Source: Flavobacteriaceae bacterium
GTDB taxonomy: Bacteria > Bacteroidota > Bacteroidia > Flavobacteriales > Flavobacteriaceae
Length of the DNA: 64,000 bases
Direction: 5' to 3'
NCBI GenBank assembly: GCA_028284005.1
Contig: JANQSO010000007.1
Coordinates: forward strand, 310,001-374,000
Shown here: in pieces, positions 54,339-63,262 of the stretch
How positions within the stretch are numbered: position 1 is the stretch's first letter
Layout of the letters: each line of letters starts with the position of its first letter
The notes under the pieces: model-generated
Databases searched by the model: none
The model's input: only the letters and a program-made list of their open reading frames with translations
Told to the model about the DNA's origin: nothing
Program-made: the position numbers and the translations under genes

Positions 54339-55376
54339 ATGAAAACTAAAATAACTTTTTTTGTATTCGCTTCATTATTGATGACTTTCTCGACCACATT
54401 TGCACAAGAAGGAGAAGGTTTTGTAAATAACTCAGATTATGCTAACCAAAGAGCATTGGATGAAGCCAAGAAGGTAGAGGCTAACTCTCAAACAACTATT
54501 AAAGGAAGTGAAGTAACGAACACTTCTGTAAGATTAGTAGCTGCAGAACTTATCAACTATCAGGCTGTTGCAAGAGATGCCGGTGGGAATTTAATGACAA
54601 ATGCCAATGTTACTATCGATTTTGAAATAAGAAATGGTGCCGGTGGAGCTGCCGTTTTTAATGAAACTCAAAACTTAGTAACTGATGCCAATGGTGTCTT
54701 CTCTGCACAAATAGGTAGTGTAAGCCCTTTAAATGCTGTAAACTGGCTGGATATCGACGCTTATCTTGATGTTACTATGGATGGTACCAATGTAGGTGAA
54801 ACTCAAATTGGAAGTGTTCCTACTGCTTTACATAGTAGAGAAAGTGGGCAAGTGATGATCTATGGATCTGGAACTACAAATGCAGACAAAATGATCGCAC
54901 AACACTCTCCCGGATTTCCAGGATGGGGAATTGGATACAGCGATGTTGGAGATGACGTAAACTTTATGGCCGGAGGTACAACAAATCTAAGTGTTGATCT
55001 TGGAACTGGTAATATGACTACTGACGGAAATATAGAAATCACTCAGACTACGACCAACCCTTCTGTAAATACAATTTACGGAAACTCCGTTCCAATTGCT
55101 TTTGGAAGTATAGATTCTCTTGGAGGAATTTCAACAGGATATGGTATTGCATCAGTTAACAACTCTGCAACAGGTGTATATGAAGTTACTTTAGACCTGG
55201 ATTCAAACCCAGCCAACACTATTGTTACCATTACTCCGTTTACCATTGGTTTTGGTGTGCCGGAAATTTGTGGATATGAAACAACCGGTGCCAATACATT
55301 TACTATTAGGATACAGGATGCTTCAGGAACAGCAAGAGACAGTGCTTTTACTTTCGTAGTTTACGGAAACCAATAA
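54339..55376 (+). CDS. Exported repeat-like beta protein without a T9SS sorting domain
   Basis: A 345-residue protein with a Sec signal peptide (MKTKITFFVFASLLMTFSTTFAQ), a spacer, and from residue 70 the motif LINYQAVARDAGGN, seen in many large Bacteroidota cell-surface proteins and tail-fibre-like proteins, followed by LVTDANGVFSAQIG. The C-terminal half is beta-rich and ends in YGNQ with no sorting domain. It may be released to the periplasm or exported by other means. Co-transcribed with the small T9SS protein; function unknown. Confidence 0.72.
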   Translation: MKTKITFFVFASLLMTFSTTFAQEGEGFVNNSDYANQRALDEAKKVEANSQTTIKGSEVTNTSVRLVAAELINYQAVARDAGGNLMTNANVTIDFEIRNGAGGAAVFNETQNLVTDANGVFSAQIGSVSPLNAVNWLDIDAYLDVTMDGTNVGETQIGSVPTALHSRESGQVMIYGSGTTNADKMIAQHSPGFPGWGIGYSDVGDDVNFMAGGTTNLSVDLGTGNMTTDGNIEITQTTTNPSVNTIYGNSVPIAFGSIDSLGGISTGYGIASVNNSATGVYEVTLDLDSNPANTIVTITPFTIGFGVPEICGYETTGANTFTIRIQDASGTARDSAFTFVVYGNQ

Positions 55377-55473
55377 ATATACTTAAAGCCCTCTTCAAGA
55401 CGTAAGCAGCTTTGGGGAGGGTTTAGTTCTTAGATTATGATTTTTTTCATATGTACATGATTGCGGTGTACAA

Positions 55474-55507
55474 AAAAGGTTCGGGAGTATTTTCTTCCGA
55501 ACCTTTT
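55474..55507 (+). terminator. Intrinsic terminator after the exported pair
   Basis: A perfect 11-bp stem, AAAAGGTTCGG (55474-55484) with CCGAACCTTTT (55497-55507), and a 12-nt loop. The T run is short (four). A weaker stem (55385-55393 with 55417-55424) lies closer to the stop codon. Confidence 0.55.
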
Positions 55508-55568
55508 CCATTAAAGCTATTTCTTATCACATTCTTTCTATGCTACCAAGCAATTCAAAATATAAAAA

Positions 55569-56123
55569 CTAAGATCTCCTTAAAATTACTTTTAAAATCT
55601 TATAAAATACAATAGCGAAGAGAATACCAACCAAAGCTCCAACTAAAATATCGCTGGGATAATGGACTCCAGTGTAAATTCGGCTCATTGCAAAAAGAAG
55701 AGGCCACAAATAAGCAATCCAAATCCACTTATTGAATTTACGTAATGCCAAAACCACAAAAGTTATAATAGCAAAGCTTGAAGAAGCATGGCCCGAAAAA
55801 AAGCTATAGGTAGCAGGTTCTTTTAACACCCTGATAAGGTCCGCGATCGCTTCTACATTGTTAGGTCGTAATCGGGCTACCAGTTCTTTTGTAATATTGG
55901 TTGTAATGAATGTAAGCGTAAATGTAAGTAACACAAAACCAAAGACTATAGCTCCTTTTCTACGTTTGTAATAGTAGAAGATCAGTAGGGTTAAAAAAAT
56001 GAACAGTGGTATCCAGGATTCTATGTGAGTTACAAAGATCCAAAAACCATCGTATGTTTCTACTCCAAGATTATTTAGAAAAATGAATAATTGACGATCC
56101 CATTCTTTAAGTACTTCGAACAT
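55569..56123 (-). CDS. PAP2-family membrane phosphatase
   Basis: A 184-residue integral membrane phosphatase with the three PAP2 motifs: KELVARLRP, SFFSGHASS and SRIYTGVHYPSD. About five helices. Candidate substrates are phosphatidate, phosphatidylglycerol phosphate or undecaprenyl pyrophosphate; the sequence does not decide. The gene starts immediately after the tatA stop codon, and is convergent with the exported beta protein. Confidence 0.9.
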   Translation of the reverse strand: MFEVLKEWDRQLFIFLNNLGVETYDGFWIFVTHIESWIPLFIFLTLLIFYYYKRRKGAIVFGFVLLTFTLTFITTNITKELVARLRPNNVEAIADLIRVLKEPATYSFFSGHASSSFAIITFVVLALRKFNKWIWIAYLWPLLFAMSRIYTGVHYPSDILVGALVGILFAIVFYKILKVILRRS

Positions 56124-56411
56124 TTAGAATTTTCTTTTGATAGGCCTGCTAATATCGTCTACATCTTCTTTTAGTTTGTCAATTTCTTTTCGTACATCCT
56201 TAGTAATATCAACATCAATTCCCTGCTTCTCGGCACTTTTGGTGATCTCACTCTTAATATCATTGGTAGCATCCTTGATCTGGCGCATCCCTTTCCCTAA
56301 CCCACGTGCTATTTCCGGAACTTTATCTGCCCCAAACACCATTAGAATAATGAAGACAATAAAGGCAATTTCCGCGCCGCTAATAAATAGAAAGAAAGTG
56401 TTTGATATCAT
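56124..56411 (-). CDS. tatA: Twin-arginine translocase subunit, TatA/TatE type
   Basis: A 95-residue TatA/TatB-family protein: one N-terminal membrane helix (about 5-25) ending in the FGADKVPEIARGLGKGMR hinge and amphipathic helix, then a charged tail (DVRKEIDKLKED). It forms the pore-related component of the Tat export system. No tatC is adjacent. The stop abuts the PAP2 start codon. TatA versus TatB cannot be settled from one sequence. Confidence 0.85.
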   Translation of the reverse strand: MISNTFFLFISGAEIAFIVFIILMVFGADKVPEIARGLGKGMRQIKDATNDIKSEITKSAEKQGIDVDITKDVRKEIDKLKEDVDDISRPIKRKF

Positions 56412-56444
56412 ACCACAAATATAAGGAAGTTTATATCCATAACT

Positions 56445-56472
56445 AAAAAAGCCCCGTTAAAGTAACGGGGCC
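56445..56472 (-). terminator. Intrinsic terminator of the M1 metallopeptidase gene
   Basis: Stem GCCCCGTTA (56451-56459) with TAACGGGGC (56463-56471), a 3-base loop and, on the minus strand, a run of six T. Confidence 0.8.
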
Positions 56473-56493
56473 ATCATTATAAATTAAGGAGTA

Positions 56494-58797
56494 TTACTGT
56501 CCTTTTACATTTTCTTTGAACTTATCAAACTCACCAAGCTCTTTACTTTTTGGCCAGTTGTTATTAGAAGTATCAATATCTGCGGTTTCTTCATCCGGAT
56601 CTACCACAATTTTGGTGATCTCTTTATCTGAAGCAATTACTTTACCAACAAACTTATCGTTCTTTCTCCAAATTTGAGCAGGGTAGGTAATTCTTTCTGT
56701 AGTTCCATCGCTATAGGTATATTCTGCAATGATAGGCATTGGAATTCCTCCCGGTTTTTCGAAAGTTACTTCATAGAAGTATTTCGGGTTTTTAAGTTTG
56801 GACCTTTCTTCAGCCGGAACATTATCCATAATATATTCCTGAAGTGTTGTTACATCAGACAGTGTCGATGTACGCATACTTTCTTCAAAATCTTCACTTC
56901 CTTCTTCTACCAGGTATACCAATGGAGGTAAATCACTTTCGGTCATTCCACGTTCTTTCAGCATCTCACGAATTTCTGTGTTCATTTTTGAAGTAACATA
57001 GAATTCTTTCACCTCTTTTACACCTATATCCGTATAGTCCGTTGTATAGAACCAGGCTCTCCAAAACCAATCCAGGTCTACGGCTGATGCATCTTCCATA
57101 CTACGGAAAAAATCTTCCGGAGTTGGATGCTTAAACATCCAGCGCTGTGAGTAGGTTCTAAAAGCATAGTCAAAAAGGTCACGTCCCATAACGGTTTCAC
57201 GAAGAATATTCAATCCGGTCGCCGGTTTGGAATAAGCATTGGCTCCAAAGTTATAGGTATTTAACCCTTTGGTCATAATAGGTGCCAAAGAACTTTGGTC
57301 TCCTGCCATATAATCTACTATTTTATTTGCAGGTCCGCGACGTGACGGATATTTTTTGTTAGGAGCAATTGCATCCGGATACCATTCTCCAAAATCCTGT
57401 TCTGCAACATATTGTACAAATGTATTTAAGCCTTCATCCATCCATGTCCATTGACGTTCGTCACTGTTTACGATCATAGGGAAATAGTTGTGCCCTACTT
57501 CGTGAATAATCACACTCATCATTCCGTACTTAGTGCGGTCACTGTAAGTACCGTCTTTCTCTGGCCTACCATAGTTCCAGCATATCATAGGATATTCCAT
57601 TCCCTGGTTCTTAGCATGTACAGAAATTGCTTTGTGATATGGGTAATCAAACGCCATTCTTGAATAGGTCTTCAGTGTGCTGGCAACCACTATGGTAGAA
57701 TAGTCTTCCCAAAGAGGATTTCCCTCCGGAGGATAAACCGATACTGCCATTACATCTTTGTTGCCAATTTTTACAGCCATCATATCCCAAATGTATCTTC
57801 GGGAAGATGCAAATCCGTAATCACGTACGTTCTCAGCTCTAAATTTCCACGTTTTCTTTTGGGTTGAAAACCCTTTTGAAGCAGCTTCGGCTTCTTCTTG
57901 AGTTACAATAAGAACAGGCTTATCATACGATTTCTTGGCCTGATCGTAGCGTTTCATCATATCCCTGGAAAAGACCTCTTTTCGGTTTAAGAGAACACCT
58001 GTAGCATCTAAAGTGTGATCCGCAGGCACCGTAATGTTCACATCAAAATTTCCAAAAGGCAACGCAAACTCATCACGCCCCCAGAACTGACTATTTTGCC
58101 AACCTTCCACATCGTTATAAACAGCCATACGAGGATAGAACTGTGCAATTACATAGCCACGGTTTCCATCATCAAAAGTCTCATATCCACTTCGTGCACG
58201 GTTAACGGTATGTTCCGGAATATTGTACCACCATTTTATAGAAAATGTAAACTTCTCTCCGGGTTTTAAGTCTTTAGGCATCTCTACACGCATCATAGTC
58301 CGGTTAATTGTATAAGGAAGGCTTCCTCCTTTGGTATTTTTAACCTCTTGAATGTTAAAACCTCCTTCAAAGGGGTCTTCCATATAATCTCCCACAAAAC
58401 CGCTTACTCTTCTTGCAGGGCCTGCACCACCTCCGTCAATCAGTGGAGTCTTTGAATCTTTAGAACGTACATTTTGGTCCAACTGCACCCAAAGATATTC
58501 CAGTACATCCGGAGAGTTATTGGTATACGTTATGGTCTCATTACCATAGAGTTTTGCATTTTTGTCATCCAACTCTATGTCCATCACATAGTCCGCCTGT
58601 TGTTGGTAGTATTGTGGCCCTGGGGCTCCACTGCCAGCTCTATACACATTAGGAGTTGAGAACTCTTCGTATAGTTGTTTAAAACGGTTACTATTGTAAT
58701 GTCCGGGTTCGCGTTCTGTTTTTTCTTTTTCCTGTGCGTAACTCATTCCTGCAGTAAGAAACAATATCGCTAAAGAAAGGTACTTCACTAGTTTCAT
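56494..58797 (-). CDS. Exported M1-family metallopeptidase
   Basis: A 767-residue gluzincin aminopeptidase-like protein with signal peptide (MKLVKYLSLAILFLTAGMSYAQ), an N-terminal beta domain, and a catalytic domain with HEVGHN and the third zinc ligand Glu in WMDEGLNTF. Many relatives in flavobacteria lack a conventional exopeptidase GAMEN motif and may act differently. It ends in an Asp/Lys-rich tail. It is followed by a terminator; DUF6702 lies upstream on the same strand. Confidence 0.88.
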   Translation of the reverse strand: MKLVKYLSLAILFLTAGMSYAQEKEKTEREPGHYNSNRFKQLYEEFSTPNVYRAGSGAPGPQYYQQQADYVMDIELDDKNAKLYGNETITYTNNSPDVLEYLWVQLDQNVRSKDSKTPLIDGGGAGPARRVSGFVGDYMEDPFEGGFNIQEVKNTKGGSLPYTINRTMMRVEMPKDLKPGEKFTFSIKWWYNIPEHTVNRARSGYETFDDGNRGYVIAQFYPRMAVYNDVEGWQNSQFWGRDEFALPFGNFDVNITVPADHTLDATGVLLNRKEVFSRDMMKRYDQAKKSYDKPVLIVTQEEAEAASKGFSTQKKTWKFRAENVRDYGFASSRRYIWDMMAVKIGNKDVMAVSVYPPEGNPLWEDYSTIVVASTLKTYSRMAFDYPYHKAISVHAKNQGMEYPMICWNYGRPEKDGTYSDRTKYGMMSVIIHEVGHNYFPMIVNSDERQWTWMDEGLNTFVQYVAEQDFGEWYPDAIAPNKKYPSRRGPANKIVDYMAGDQSSLAPIMTKGLNTYNFGANAYSKPATGLNILRETVMGRDLFDYAFRTYSQRWMFKHPTPEDFFRSMEDASAVDLDWFWRAWFYTTDYTDIGVKEVKEFYVTSKMNTEIREMLKERGMTESDLPPLVYLVEEGSEDFEESMRTSTLSDVTTLQEYIMDNVPAEERSKLKNPKYFYEVTFEKPGGIPMPIIAEYTYSDGTTERITYPAQIWRKNDKFVGKVIASDKEITKIVVDPDEETADIDTSNNNWPKSKELGEFDKFKENVKGQ

Positions 58798-58854
58798 AAT
58801 ATTAATTTGATTGATTAAGGTTCTAAAAATAGTTTTTTATTGTCTTTATTTTGC

Positions 58855-59361
58855 TCATTCACCGAAGTTTAACAATCCTTTAGGATTATCTTTGTCCAAA
58901 ACGAGGCTTCTTCTGTTTTTGGGTGTTTTTAAATGAATGATATTTTGTTGTTCATCGAACATATCGAATAAAATTTCATTTTCAATTTCCAGGGTCTTTA
59001 AATCTGCTATTCCTGTAATTTCAAGGTAGACTTTCATCACATCATTTTCATACGCTATACCAACAAAAGTGAAAGTTTCCGGCTCGCCATTTACATGAAT
59101 CTGTAATTTCTGAAGAATATATTTCTTTAGATAAGCGATATCTGTAGTTGTTTCATCTTTAGTGCCTAGTGAAATATCCGGACTGTATCTTTCCTGAAGC
59201 ACATCTTCAATATCATCTGTAAAGATCTTTGTAATTATCTGAAGTGATTCTTTCTCCTGTACGTATTCAATCTTGGTGATACTTACATAAAATTTATGAG
59301 CTGTAGCAGCTGTAAATAAAGAAAAGAGCAGTAGTAGAGTTGCTATTCTAAAAAACTTCAT
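58855..59361 (-). CDS. DUF6702 family exported protein
   Basis: A 168-residue protein with a signal peptide (MKFFRIATLLLLFSLFTAATA) and a soluble domain starting HKFYVSITKIEY, the hallmark N-terminus of DUF6702, a Bacteroidota family of unknown function. The gene lies between the M1 peptidase and the carboxypeptidase-regulatory-like gene, a set I recall as a repeated neighbourhood in flavobacteria. Confidence 0.82.
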   Translation of the reverse strand: MKFFRIATLLLLFSLFTAATAHKFYVSITKIEYVQEKESLQIITKIFTDDIEDVLQERYSPDISLGTKDETTTDIAYLKKYILQKLQIHVNGEPETFTFVGIAYENDVMKVYLEITGIADLKTLEIENEILFDMFDEQQNIIHLKTPKNRRSLVLDKDNPKGLLNFGE

Positions 59362-59477
59362 AAATAAAACCGGTTCAAAGTATATAAGACGTACCTTTTT
59401 GAAAAATGTTACATATTTTATTTTCTTTTTGAGAAATTCTTAAAACCTCAACATAATTTCCTTTTCAAAATATGCTT

Positions 59478-60287
59478 TTAATTCCCTCCTATTTCCTTTT
59501 TATAGAGAGTACTTTGATAGGTAATAAAGTCTAAAAGAAGCAGTTCATTTTCTATTTTTAACAGATCGCTGTCAATACCTGCTTCCTCCATATAGTATAT
59601 AAAATCATTTACCCTGTTTTCAGGAATTCCAAATGTTTTGGTGAGATAGTCATTACTAAAGCGTTGTCGCATGGCATTGATAAGTACCACCTTATCAATT
59701 GGCTTTTCAACCGGATCTTTTTTCTTCTTCTTAAAAAGCAACCCTGCCAACCCAACAAAATCCAAAGAAGCTTGTTTCTGGCCGTTGTAAAATGCCTCTT
59801 CTGCTTTGTTACCGTCAATAGAACTATACTGGTCATCCGAGAATTCGTAACCAAACTCCAGAGTTGTATAAGACAGGTCCCACTGAGGGTTCATATTTGC
59901 TGTTTTAATTCTCTTCAGGTCCGCAATGATATTCCCTGAAAGATCGTATGGACTTACAACTACCTCTTCCAACTGATTTATAGTAGGGTTTAAATAGATC
60001 GCCATTCGTTTTTTATCGATAACTCCTTTATCCACAATGATCGTAAAACTTTGAAATTGTATAGCAGTAACCTGTACACGGTCATTTTCGGCAACATCCA
60101 GTTCAAAATCACCAGTTATATTTGTTATAGTACCTTTCTGTGAAGAAATATTATACACATTCACGCTCTCCACATCTTCGCCTTGAGGAGCAGTGATCTT
60201 TCCCTGAATTTTAACACGTTCAATGTTCTGAGAAAAAACATACATTGGAAAAGAAAAAAACAATATGACTAACAGACTTCTTCGCAT
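59478..60287 (-). CDS. Exported carboxypeptidase-regulatory-like domain protein
   Basis: A 269-residue protein: signal peptide (MRRSLLVILFFSFPMYVFSQ), then a CarboxypepD_reg-like beta-sandwich (VKIQGKITAPQG ... TITNITGDFELDV ... LEEVVVSP), the plug-preceding domain seen in TonB-dependent receptors, but with no barrel. The C-terminal part is a Lys-rich helical region. It may bind ligands or partners in the periplasm. It is upstream of DUF6702 on the same strand. Confidence 0.8.
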   Translation of the reverse strand: MRRSLLVILFFSFPMYVFSQNIERVKIQGKITAPQGEDVESVNVYNISSQKGTITNITGDFELDVAENDRVQVTAIQFQSFTIIVDKGVIDKKRMAIYLNPTINQLEEVVVSPYDLSGNIIADLKRIKTANMNPQWDLSYTTLEFGYEFSDDQYSSIDGNKAEEAFYNGQKQASLDFVGLAGLLFKKKKKDPVEKPIDKVVLINAMRQRFSNDYLTKTFGIPENRVNDFIYYMEEAGIDSDLLKIENELLLLDFITYQSTLYKKEIGGN

Positions 60288-60370
60288 TCTTTAAAAGTAC
60301 TGTTTGTTTTCTTACTAAAATCTTAAGGTTACGCTTCTATTTGTTAAATTTACATTTTATACATCTTTCT

Positions 60371-61081
60371 ATGAAGAACCTTATTGTTGCCAGCACCTCT
60401 ACAGTTTACGGAGGGAGTTATCTCGATTATTTATTAGAAGAAATTCCACATTTGTTTTCTAATACCGAAGAAGTTCTTTTCATTCCTTATGCGCGCCCCG
60501 GTGGAATTTCACATAACACTTATACTGAAAAGGCAGCCGAAGCTTTTTCACAAATAGGTAAAAAACTCGTAGGAATTCATACTTTCGAAAATCCGGAAAC
60601 AGCAGTAAAAAACGCTAAAGGAGTTTTTACGGGAGGTGGAAACACATTTGTTCTGGTTTCACAATTATACCAAAACAACTTAATGCAACCCTTACGGGAG
60701 GCTATTTTCAATGGGCTTCCCTATCTGGGTACCAGTGCGGGAAGTAATATTTGCGGTGTAACAATGCAAACCACCAATGATATGCCTATTGCCTATCCCC
60801 CTTCTTTTAAAACACTGGGAGCCATACCTTTTAACATCAACCCACATTACCTGGATCCCGATCCTGCAAGTACACATATGGGCGAGACCCGGGAAACCCG
60901 AATAAAAGAATACCACACACAAAATAACATTCCGGTGGCAGGGCTTAGGGAAGGAAGTTGGTTACAAGTAACCGGAGATACTGTTATTTTGAAAGGGGAA
61001 CATTCTGCCAGGATTTTCCAACAGGACAAAGAACCTTTTGAAATAGCATCAGGCACAGACCTTGGTGTACTCCTTAGTTAA
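60371..61081 (+). CDS. pepE: Dipeptidase E (peptidase S51)
   Basis: A 236-residue cytoplasmic S51 peptidase that cleaves N-terminal Asp dipeptides. The nucleophile lies in LGTSAGSN, with GGGNTFVL before it and the C-terminal LREGSWLQV region. The start was taken at ATG 60371 (MKNLIVASTST) because it matches the family; the frame continues to 60341. Its 3' end overlaps the convergent GNAT gene by 4 bp. Confidence 0.9.
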   Translation: MKNLIVASTSTVYGGSYLDYLLEEIPHLFSNTEEVLFIPYARPGGISHNTYTEKAAEAFSQIGKKLVGIHTFENPETAVKNAKGVFTGGGNTFVLVSQLYQNNLMQPLREAIFNGLPYLGTSAGSNICGVTMQTTNDMPIAYPPSFKTLGAIPFNINPHYLDPDPASTHMGETRETRIKEYHTQNNIPVAGLREGSWLQVTGDTVILKGEHSARIFQQDKEPFEIASGTDLGVLLS

Positions 61082-61503
61082 AGTTTCTTTATAAAATGAT
61101 AGCCACGTGCTATAAACCCTTGATTTGCATAAAATTTATGAGAAGGATAGTTATCTACGTATGTGTTTAGCTCTACCCACTTACAATCTCTTTTTTGAGC
61201 GTATTCATAAACAAACTCCATCAAACTATTACCAATACCTTTACTTCTATGAGTGTCGTCGATGATCACATGGTCTACCTCAAGGCTCTTACCTGCATAA
61301 TGCCTTGTCTGAAACCACATCCCGCAAATTCCAATTAATTTTTCAGCATCATAGATCCCTATACATTCATAATTCTGCTGTGACATTTCCAAAACACGCT
61401 CTTTTAAAACCGCTTCGGAAATACTATTATTTCCTAGTTTTTGCAGTAACGGAACAATAATTAAAATATCCTTTGGAGGAATAATGAGAAAATTAACGGT
61501 CAT
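61078..61503 (-). CDS. GNAT-family N-acetyltransferase
   Basis: A 141-residue acetyltransferase with a typical acetyl-CoA loop SKGIGNSLMEFV preceded by the VDHVIIDDTHR strand and followed by a C-terminal FYANQGFI motif. The ATG at 61503 was chosen; a GTG nine bases upstream is also in frame. It is convergent with pepE and is separated by 165 bp from the M15 peptidase gene on the other strand. Substrate unknown. Confidence 0.82.
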   Translation of the reverse strand: MTVNFLIIPPKDILIIVPLLQKLGNNSISEAVLKERVLEMSQQNYECIGIYDAEKLIGICGMWFQTRHYAGKSLEVDHVIIDDTHRSKGIGNSLMEFVYEYAQKRDCKWVELNTYVDNYPSHKFYANQGFIARGYHFIKKL

Positions 61504-61668
61504 AGCTATCACTTTGATATCCTTGCATTTGGATTCAAATTCATTTTAAAATCTTATTCATATCAAAAATAGGACAAAAAACCCACTTAAATTGTATTGC
61601 AATTGTTACATTGAAATATAGTATCTTGATTGTCATAATTTTTTCTGTTACTGAATTTTAAAACATAA

Positions 61669-62409
61669 ATGACCCGAGATACATTCATAAAAATTACAAG
61701 CATAGCTGTAGCCGGCTTTGGTATTCTTCCACAAATTTCATTCATGGCACTCCAGGAAAATTTTACACGGGAACAACTCATTGGCAAAGGAAATCCGGAC
61801 ATTATTGGAGATTCTTATACTTCTACCATGCACAAAGAAGTGAAGATTGCATTTCAAAAAATGAAAGATGCAGCAGCCAAAGAGGGTATCAATATTGAAA
61901 TCGTTTCGGCTTATAGAAGCTTTCAGAGACAAAAAGAGATCTTTGAAGAAAAATACAAGCGGTTTACCGGAGAAGGGTTAAGTCCTATGCAAGCCATCGA
62001 AAAGATCATTGAATATTCGACCATTCCCGGAACTTCCCGCCACCATTGGGGAACCGACATCGACATTATCGATGCGAACGCTCCTCGCCCCGAAAGTGTA
62101 TTGCAGGCAAAGCACTTTCATGGTGATGGCCCTTTTTGTAAACTGAAAGACTGGTTGAATGAAAATGCCAATTCCTTTGGTTTCTTTGAAGTATATACCC
62201 TCAATGCCAATCGAAAAGGTTTTAAATATGAGCCCTGGCATTTTTCTTATGCCCCTGTTTCAAAACCAATGTTGCAAGCCTATAAAAAGCTGGACCTGAA
62301 ACAAATCCTTTTGGAAGAAAAAATTATGGGCGCTGAACATTTTTCAGATGAATTTATTTCAAAATACCGTACAGAGAATATTTTGGATATTAATCCCAAA
62401 TTACTTTAG
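61669..62409 (+). CDS. M15-family metallopeptidase (D,D-carboxypeptidase, VanY/LAS type)
   Basis: A 246-residue zinc peptidase with an N-terminal hydrophobic segment that probably directs export. The zinc motif RHHWGTDIDI near residue 124 supplies a His and Asp, with the third ligand His in EPWHFSYAP near residue 198. It is expected to trim peptidoglycan stem peptides or related D-Ala substrates in the periplasm. The M48 peptidase gene follows 26 bp later on the same strand. Confidence 0.86.
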   Translation: MTRDTFIKITSIAVAGFGILPQISFMALQENFTREQLIGKGNPDIIGDSYTSTMHKEVKIAFQKMKDAAAKEGINIEIVSAYRSFQRQKEIFEEKYKRFTGEGLSPMQAIEKIIEYSTIPGTSRHHWGTDIDIIDANAPRPESVLQAKHFHGDGPFCKLKDWLNENANSFGFFEVYTLNANRKGFKYEPWHFSYAPVSKPMLQAYKKLDLKQILLEEKIMGAEHFSDEFISKYRTENILDINPKLL

Positions 62410-62435
62410 TAACTTTAAGTCATTAAATTTTAACT

Positions 62436-63200
62436 ATGAGAAGAGGTAGCTGGAAAATAAGGATCTTTATAGGCCTTGCCATTGTGGCTTTTGCATTTTT
62501 TAAAAAATGCTCCAATACAGAAGAAAACCCATATACAGGAAAGGAACAGGCCATATCATTAACCACTGAAGAAGAGATCGCTATCGGGCTGCAAAGTGCT
62601 CCGCAGATGGCACGGGAATATGGTGGTTTACATCCTGACGAACGGATGCAGGCCTATGTTGATATGGTAGGAGATAAGCTAGTGAATAGTAGTGTGGCAA
62701 GGGACACTCCTTATCAATATGACTTTCATTTACTGGCAGATCAAAATACTGTCAATGCCTTTGCCTTACCGGGAGGGCAGATATTCATTACCTATGCCCT
62801 ACTTTCAAAATTGGAAAATGAAGACCAGTTAGCTGGCGTATTGGGCCATGAGATCGGCCATGTTCTGGGGCGTCATTCTGCTGAACGAATTGCAAATAGC
62901 GAGTTTTGGCAAACTCTTGCTCAGGGAGCTTCCGTTGGTGCTGATGCCGGAGGATTGGTTTCGGGGATCGGGCAAAATGTATTGCTTGGCAATGGCCGTG
63001 GTGACGAATTGGAAAGTGACGACCTGGGAGTTCGGTTTATGATCAAAGCCGGGTACGAACCCCGGGAAATGATCGATGTGATGGAGATCTTAAAAGCTGC
63101 CGGAGGTTCAAACCGTGTACCCGAGTTTCAAAGTACCCACCCAGACCCGGATAACCGTATTCAAAAAATAAAAGAATCCATTGAAAAATATGGAGGATAG
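62436..63200 (+). CDS. M48-family metallopeptidase, lipoprotein-like
   Basis: A 254-residue zinc protease. An N-terminal hydrophobic segment ends in FFKKCSN, resembling a lipobox, so membrane attachment is likely. The zinc motif HEIGHVLGRHSAER is followed by the third ligand in ESDDLG. The family includes BepA-like periplasmic quality-control proteases of outer-membrane assembly. The gene ends at a hairpin. Confidence 0.88.
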   Translation: MRRGSWKIRIFIGLAIVAFAFFKKCSNTEENPYTGKEQAISLTTEEEIAIGLQSAPQMAREYGGLHPDERMQAYVDMVGDKLVNSSVARDTPYQYDFHLLADQNTVNAFALPGGQIFITYALLSKLENEDQLAGVLGHEIGHVLGRHSAERIANSEFWQTLAQGASVGADAGGLVSGIGQNVLLGNGRGDELESDDLGVRFMIKAGYEPREMIDVMEILKAAGGSNRVPEFQSTHPDPDNRIQKIKESIEKYGG

Positions 63201-63222
63201 AATAATCTTTAAATCACAGCTC

Positions 63223-63250
63223 AAATCCCGCTTAGGCGGGATTTTGTTTT
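63223..63250 (+). terminator. Intrinsic terminator after the M48 peptidase
   Basis: Stem AAATCCCGC (63223-63231) with GCGGGATTT (63236-63244), a TTAG loop and a T-rich tail. It immediately precedes the gpmI -7 element. Confidence 0.8.
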
Positions 63251-63258
63251 TATCTTTG
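63251..63258 (+). promoter_or_regulatory. -7 element for gpmI, nearly leaderless
   Basis: TATCTTTG matches TAnnTTTG and ends 4 nt before the gpmI ATG, placing the predicted start of transcription at the start codon. The upstream sequence is the preceding terminator. Confidence 0.5.
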
Positions 63259-63262
63259 CAGG

